A DNA stretch of 8,210 nucleotides, taken from Planctomycetaceae bacterium. Lineage in GTDB: Bacteria > Planctomycetota > Planctomycetia > Pirellulales > UBA1268. The notes beneath the pieces were generated by a model. The model saw nothing but the letters and a program-made list of their open reading frames with translations. It ran no database searches and was not told where the DNA came from. Position numbers and translations under genes: made by a program. Positions 5,300 through 8,210 of this stretch are shown in pieces. The DNA lies in assembly GCA_947440895.1 (NCBI GenBank), contig CANETO010000067.1:1-8210 (forward strand), given 5' to 3'. Position 1 is the first letter of the stretch. The number at the start of each line of letters is the position of its first letter.

Positions 5300-8210
5300 C
5301 TACCTTTTTACAACCGCTTCATCGAGGTTCATCACCGCCCGGGCCGTGAGCATCCAGGCAGCCAGCTCCACTGCGTCGGCACCGTTCCCGGCCGGCGCCG
5401 CGGCAGAGTCTCCGGCCAGCTTCGCGGCATCGAGTTCCCCCGCCGCCAGCCGCCGCCGCTGCGTGTAAAGAAAGTCGGTGATCGCCCGCAGCTCGTCGGC
5501 ATCGAACTCCCGCGCGAGCACCCGGCGGGCCAGCCCGCGAAGCCTGGTCGCGTCATCGCCACCGGCCACGAGCGCCATCTTCCCAAGCGACTGGGCCACC
5601 TCCACAAACATCGGGTCGTTTAAGAGCGTGAGCGCCTGGAGCGCCGAGTTGGAGACCTCACGGCGGGCGATGCAGGCCTCGCCGCTGGGCCCGTCGAACG
5701 TGGTCGTAAACGCGAACGGCGCCGTCCGCTTCTGATAGGTGTAGATGCTGCGACGAAAACGGTCCTCGCCGGCACTCGCCTGCCACTTGGCTCCCCCATA
5801 AGCCGACTCCGTCACGCCATCTGGCTGTGGCGGCCGCACGCCGGGGCCATACATCTTCGCTGACAAGAGTCCCGCCGCCGACAAGGCCGAATCCCGGATC
5901 ACCTCAGCCTCCAGGCGAACCCGAGGGCCACGCGCCAGAAGCGCGTTCTTCGGATCCCGCTCGACCAAGGCCTCTGGCGCCTCCGACGCCTGCCGATAGG
6001 TGGCGCTCGTGACCAGCAGCCGATGCAGACGCTTCATCGACCAGCCCATGCCGCCGCTATCGGCATCGGCCATGAATATGGTCGCCAGCCAGTCGAGCAG
6101 CTGCGGGTGGCTCGGCGGCTCGCTCTGAAAGCCAAAATCTTCGACCGTCGCCACCAGGCCACGGCCGAAGAGCGTCTGCCACTGCCGGTTGACCGTGACC
6201 CGGGCGGTCAGAGGGTTGTCGACCGAGACGAGCCACTTCGCAAGCGTTAGCCGGTTGGCGGGTGAGCCCGACGGCAACTGCGGCAGGAACGACGGCACCG
6301 CTGCCGGCACCTCCTGCTTCGGCTGCGTGTACTCACCTCGATGGTGGAGGAATGTCTTTCGTGGATTGTCGGCAGGCCGCTCCTGCAGCACGAGCGTCGT
6401 CTGACCGCCGCGGAGGCTGTTCTCAAGGTCTCGGATCTGTTTGACCGGCTCGGCCAGCTCCGGCGCACTGGCGAGGAAGCGACGGAACACCCGCTCCTGC
6501 TCGGCGGCCGACCGCTGATCCGGAGGCGCGGCTAGCGCCGCCTCGACGTCGGCCGCGTGGCCTCGCGTCTCCGCATTTTCTGCAGCCGTGACCGAGAGCC
6601 GGAAGCAGCCGAGCGGGCAGGCGTAGTGCCGTTCGAATCGCATGGTCAGCGTCAGCGGTGTGCCGGGAGCCAGCGTCTCAGCCAGTTGGAACACCGCCGC
6701 ATGGGCCCTGCCCTGTTCGCCATTGGTGTTCCAGCCGCTCGACATCTCGCCATCGATCGCCTTGGCAGCAGTGCTCTCGACCTTGCTCTCAACCTTGCTC
6801 TTGGCCGCCATGCCGCTGAATGAGTCGGTCGCATGCGTCAGCGTCAGCCGTTTCCCATTCGCTGTTGCCTCAAGCTCCGACAAGAAGAAATCCCCCTTCG
6901 GCCCCTCATAGAAACACATGCCGGGTCCATGATCGGGAAGGCTCTCGTCGGGCAGCACCTCCAGACGCACGGCCCTGACTGACTGCGGCGATGGAGGCAG
7001 GTCGATCGTGTAGACGTCGCTTTTCGTGCTGTCGCCGCTGCCGAGAATCGAGCCATCGTCGCGGACGACGAGGTGCGGCATGCTGGTGGTGAGCGTTGTC
7101 GGCCGCTGAATCGTCCAGGCCACGGCCTGAGCCGACTCCTCGCGGTTCCACGCCTCGAACCGCTCCGCGAGCGACACCACCCGCTTCGCCTCGGCGGCGG
7201 GTGTCTGCTGGCTGGGCTCGCCCGATCCGGCCGCCGCCACCTGCTCTGCCTCCGCAGCCGCTGGCACGGGCCACTTGGTCGGCAACTCTGCCCACAGGCT
7301 GTCGATCCGACGCACTGTCTCGCTCTGCTGCCGATCGCGGTCGGCATTCGGAATCCGCCACTCGGGCTCATTGGCGTTGTTGAGTAAAGCCATCAAAGAG
7401 AAGTAGTCGGTGTGCAGGATCGGATCGAACTTGTGCGTGTGGCACTGGGCGCAGGCGGTGGTGAGGCCCAGCCAGGTCGTGCCGGTCGTGCCCACACGGT
7501 CGACCATGGCGAGGTAGCGAAACTCGAGCGGATCGATCCCGCCCTCCTCGTTGAGCATCGTGTTGCGGTGGAAGCCAGTGGCGATGACGTCGTCAGGCGT
7601 GGCACCGGGCAAGAGGTCACCGGCAATCTGCCGGATGGTGAACTGGTCGAACGGCATGTCGTCGTTCAGGGCACGGATCACCCAGTCGCGATAGGGCCAG
7701 ATCTGGCGGTCGCGGTCCTTCTCATAGCCATTGGTGTCGGCGTATCGCGCGAGATCGAGCCACCGTCGCGCCCACCGCTCGCCGTAGCGGGGGCTCGCCA
7801 GCAGCCTGTCCACGAGCCTTTCATACGCATCGGGCGACGTATCGGCGAGGAATGCGTCGAGTTCGGCCAAGGTCGGCGGCAGGCCGACAAGGTCGAGATG
7901 CACGCGTCTGCAGAGCGTGGCCCGATCGGCCTCGGGGCTGGGCGTGAGGCCCTCCTCCTCGAGCCGCGCCAGCACGAACCGGTCGATCTCGTTCTTCGGC
8001 CAGGCGGTGTTCTTCACCATTGGAAGCTCCGGTCGGACGGGCTTCACAAACGCCCAGTGCGGCCGGTATTCCGCGCCGGCGGCGATCCAATCGGTGAGGA
8101 TCTGCCGCTCGCGGTCGGTGAGCACGACCTTCGCGTGCGGCGGCGGCATGACGAGGTCGGGGTCGGTGCTCGTGATCCGGGCAATCAGTTCACTGTCGTC
8201 GGGATGGCCC
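5300..8210 (-). CDS. Planctomycete cytochrome C / DUF1549 / DUF1553 protein (5' end outside window)
   Basis: A large partial protein with 969 codons visible. An ATG at 8149 is not the true start: the frame runs unbroken to the window edge, and the residues before it (GHPDDSELIARITSTD, then PDLVMPPP) are the usual C-terminal end of a PSCyt1 domain (PF07635), whose haem site would lie beyond the edge. Counted from the Met at 8149, DUF1549 (PF07583) covers about 53-265 (NEIDRFVLARL, ERWARRWLDLARYADTNGYE, FHRNTMLNEEGG). It contains CAQCH (233-237), a CxxCH haem-binding motif. A low-complexity Ala/Glu/Gln linker (about 294-322) leads to a beta-rich carbohydrate-binding or discoidin-like segment (about 345-525). 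DUF1553 (PF07587) covers about 630-895 (NRLTLAKWLVSVDNPLTARVTVNR). The end, NLDEAVVKR, is typical of complete family members. It heads the visible operon with DUF1501 and ThuA. Such proteins are thought to be exported; no signal is visible because the start is missing. The biochemical role is unproven. Confidence 0.95.
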   Translation of the reverse strand, partial: GHPDDSELIARITSTDPDLVMPPPHAKVVLTDRERQILTDWIAAGAEYRPHWAFVKPVRPELPMVKNTAWPKNEIDRFVLARLEEEGLTPSPEADRATLCRRVHLDLVGLPPTLAELDAFLADTSPDAYERLVDRLLASPRYGERWARRWLDLARYADTNGYEKDRDRQIWPYRDWVIRALNDDMPFDQFTIRQIAGDLLPGATPDDVIATGFHRNTMLNEEGGIDPLEFRYLAMVDRVGTTGTTWLGLTTACAQCHTHKFDPILHTDYFSLMALLNNANEPEWRIPNADRDRQQSETVRRIDSLWAELPTKWPVPAAAEAEQVAAAGSGEPSQQTPAAEAKRVVSLAERFEAWNREESAQAVAWTIQRPTTLTTSMPHLVVRDDGSILGSGDSTKSDVYTIDLPPSPQSVRAVRLEVLPDESLPDHGPGMCFYEGPKGDFFLSELEATANGKRLTLTHATDSFSGMAAKSKVESKVESTAAKAIDGEMSSGWNTNGEQGRAHAAVFQLAETLAPGTPLTLTMRFERHYACPLGCFRLSVTAAENAETRGHAADVEAALAAPPDQRSAAEQERVFRRFLASAPELAEPVKQIRDLENSLRGGQTTLVLQERPADNPRKTFLHHRGEYTQPKQEVPAAVPSFLPQLPSGSPANRLTLAKWLVSVDNPLTARVTVNRQWQTLFGRGLVATVEDFGFQSEPPSHPQLLDWLATIFMADADSGGMGWSMKRLHRLLVTSATYRQASEAPEALVERDPKNALLARGPRVRLEAEVIRDSALSAAGLLSAKMYGPGVRPPQPDGVTESAYGGAKWQASAGEDRFRRSIYTYQKRTAPFAFTTTFDGPSGEACIARREVSNSALQALTLLNDPMFVEVAQSLGKMALVAGGDDATRLRGLARRVLAREFDADELRAITDFLYTQRRRLAAGELDAAKLAGDSAAAPAGNGADAVELAAWMLTARAVMNLDEAVVKR
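6773..6796 (-). repeat. 12 bp tandem duplication encoding SKVESKVES
   Basis: Two adjacent 12 bp units on the plus strand (gctctcgacctt, gctctcaacctt) differ at one base, and a partial third copy follows (gctctt). They encode a KVES repeat at about residues 451-459 of the cytochrome/DUF1553 protein, counted from the Met at 8149, in a surface-like loop of the beta-rich middle segment. The repeat is in frame and does not disrupt the gene. Confidence 0.7.
7439..7453 (-). other. CxxCH haem c attachment motif (CAQCH) in DUF1549
   Basis: The minus strand encodes Cys-Ala-Gln-Cys-His, followed by THKFDPI, inside the DUF1549 part. CxxCH is the covalent haem c binding motif, and this position is the recurrent one in planctomycete cytochrome proteins. 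It supports export of the protein, since haem c is attached outside the cytoplasm. Confidence 0.8.

Noticed and set aside
6773..6802. Tandem 12 bp units as the start of a CRISPR or VNTR array
   Set aside because: Only two full copies and one partial, with no spacers, in frame inside a coding region; a simple local duplication.

Overview
This GC-rich window looks like the chromosome of a planctomycete, probably of the Pirellulales type. The main evidence is a co-directional block of three genes from families greatly expanded in Planctomycetota: a planctomycete-cytochrome/DUF1549/DUF1553 protein, a DUF1501 protein with a twin-arginine leader, and a secreted ThuA-domain protein. The taxonomic placement is inferred from gene content and protein motifs; no rRNA or other marker gene is present.

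Layout from left to right. Positions 81-1085 (minus) encode a two-domain cupin resembling gentisate-type ring-cleaving dioxygenases, with its only recognisable metal-ligand set in the C-terminal cupin. Positions 1126-1640 (minus) hold a small toxin-antitoxin-like pair: an antitoxin-like protein (1413-1640) followed, through an ATGA overlap, by a RelE/YafQ-like toxin (1126-1416). The cupin lies 40 bp downstream and may be co-transcribed. A 151 bp divergent intergenic region (1641-1791) separates this cluster from a plus-strand cobalamin-binding (BtuF-like) solute-binding protein (1792-2802). The 3' end of that gene overlaps the 3' end of the ThuA gene by 8 bp. From 2795 to the right edge everything is on the minus strand. 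In transcription order it runs PSCyt1/DUF1549/DUF1553 (5300 to beyond 8210, partial), DUF1501 (3858-5291), ThuA (2795-3826), with 8 bp and 31 bp gaps.

How the genes may work together. The right-hand operon probably makes exported proteins acting in the same compartment. They are a c-type-cytochrome-like protein with a CAQCH haem motif, a probably Tat-exported alkaline-phosphatase-fold protein and a Sec-exported ThuA protein. Such sets are widespread in planctomycetes, and a role in polysaccharide processing is often suggested but not established. The BtuF-like protein has no transporter genes beside it and no visible signal peptide. The toxin-antitoxin pair and the cupin are functionally unconnected to the rest as far as the sequence shows.

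No tRNA, rRNA, CRISPR array, insertion sequence or integration site was seen. The window is densely coding, with no gene-free stretch over 300 bp. Many long open frames on the opposite strands are GC-driven shadows. The nearest things to a loosely described system are the cytochrome/DUF1501/ThuA operon and the toxin-antitoxin pair with an unassigned antitoxin.
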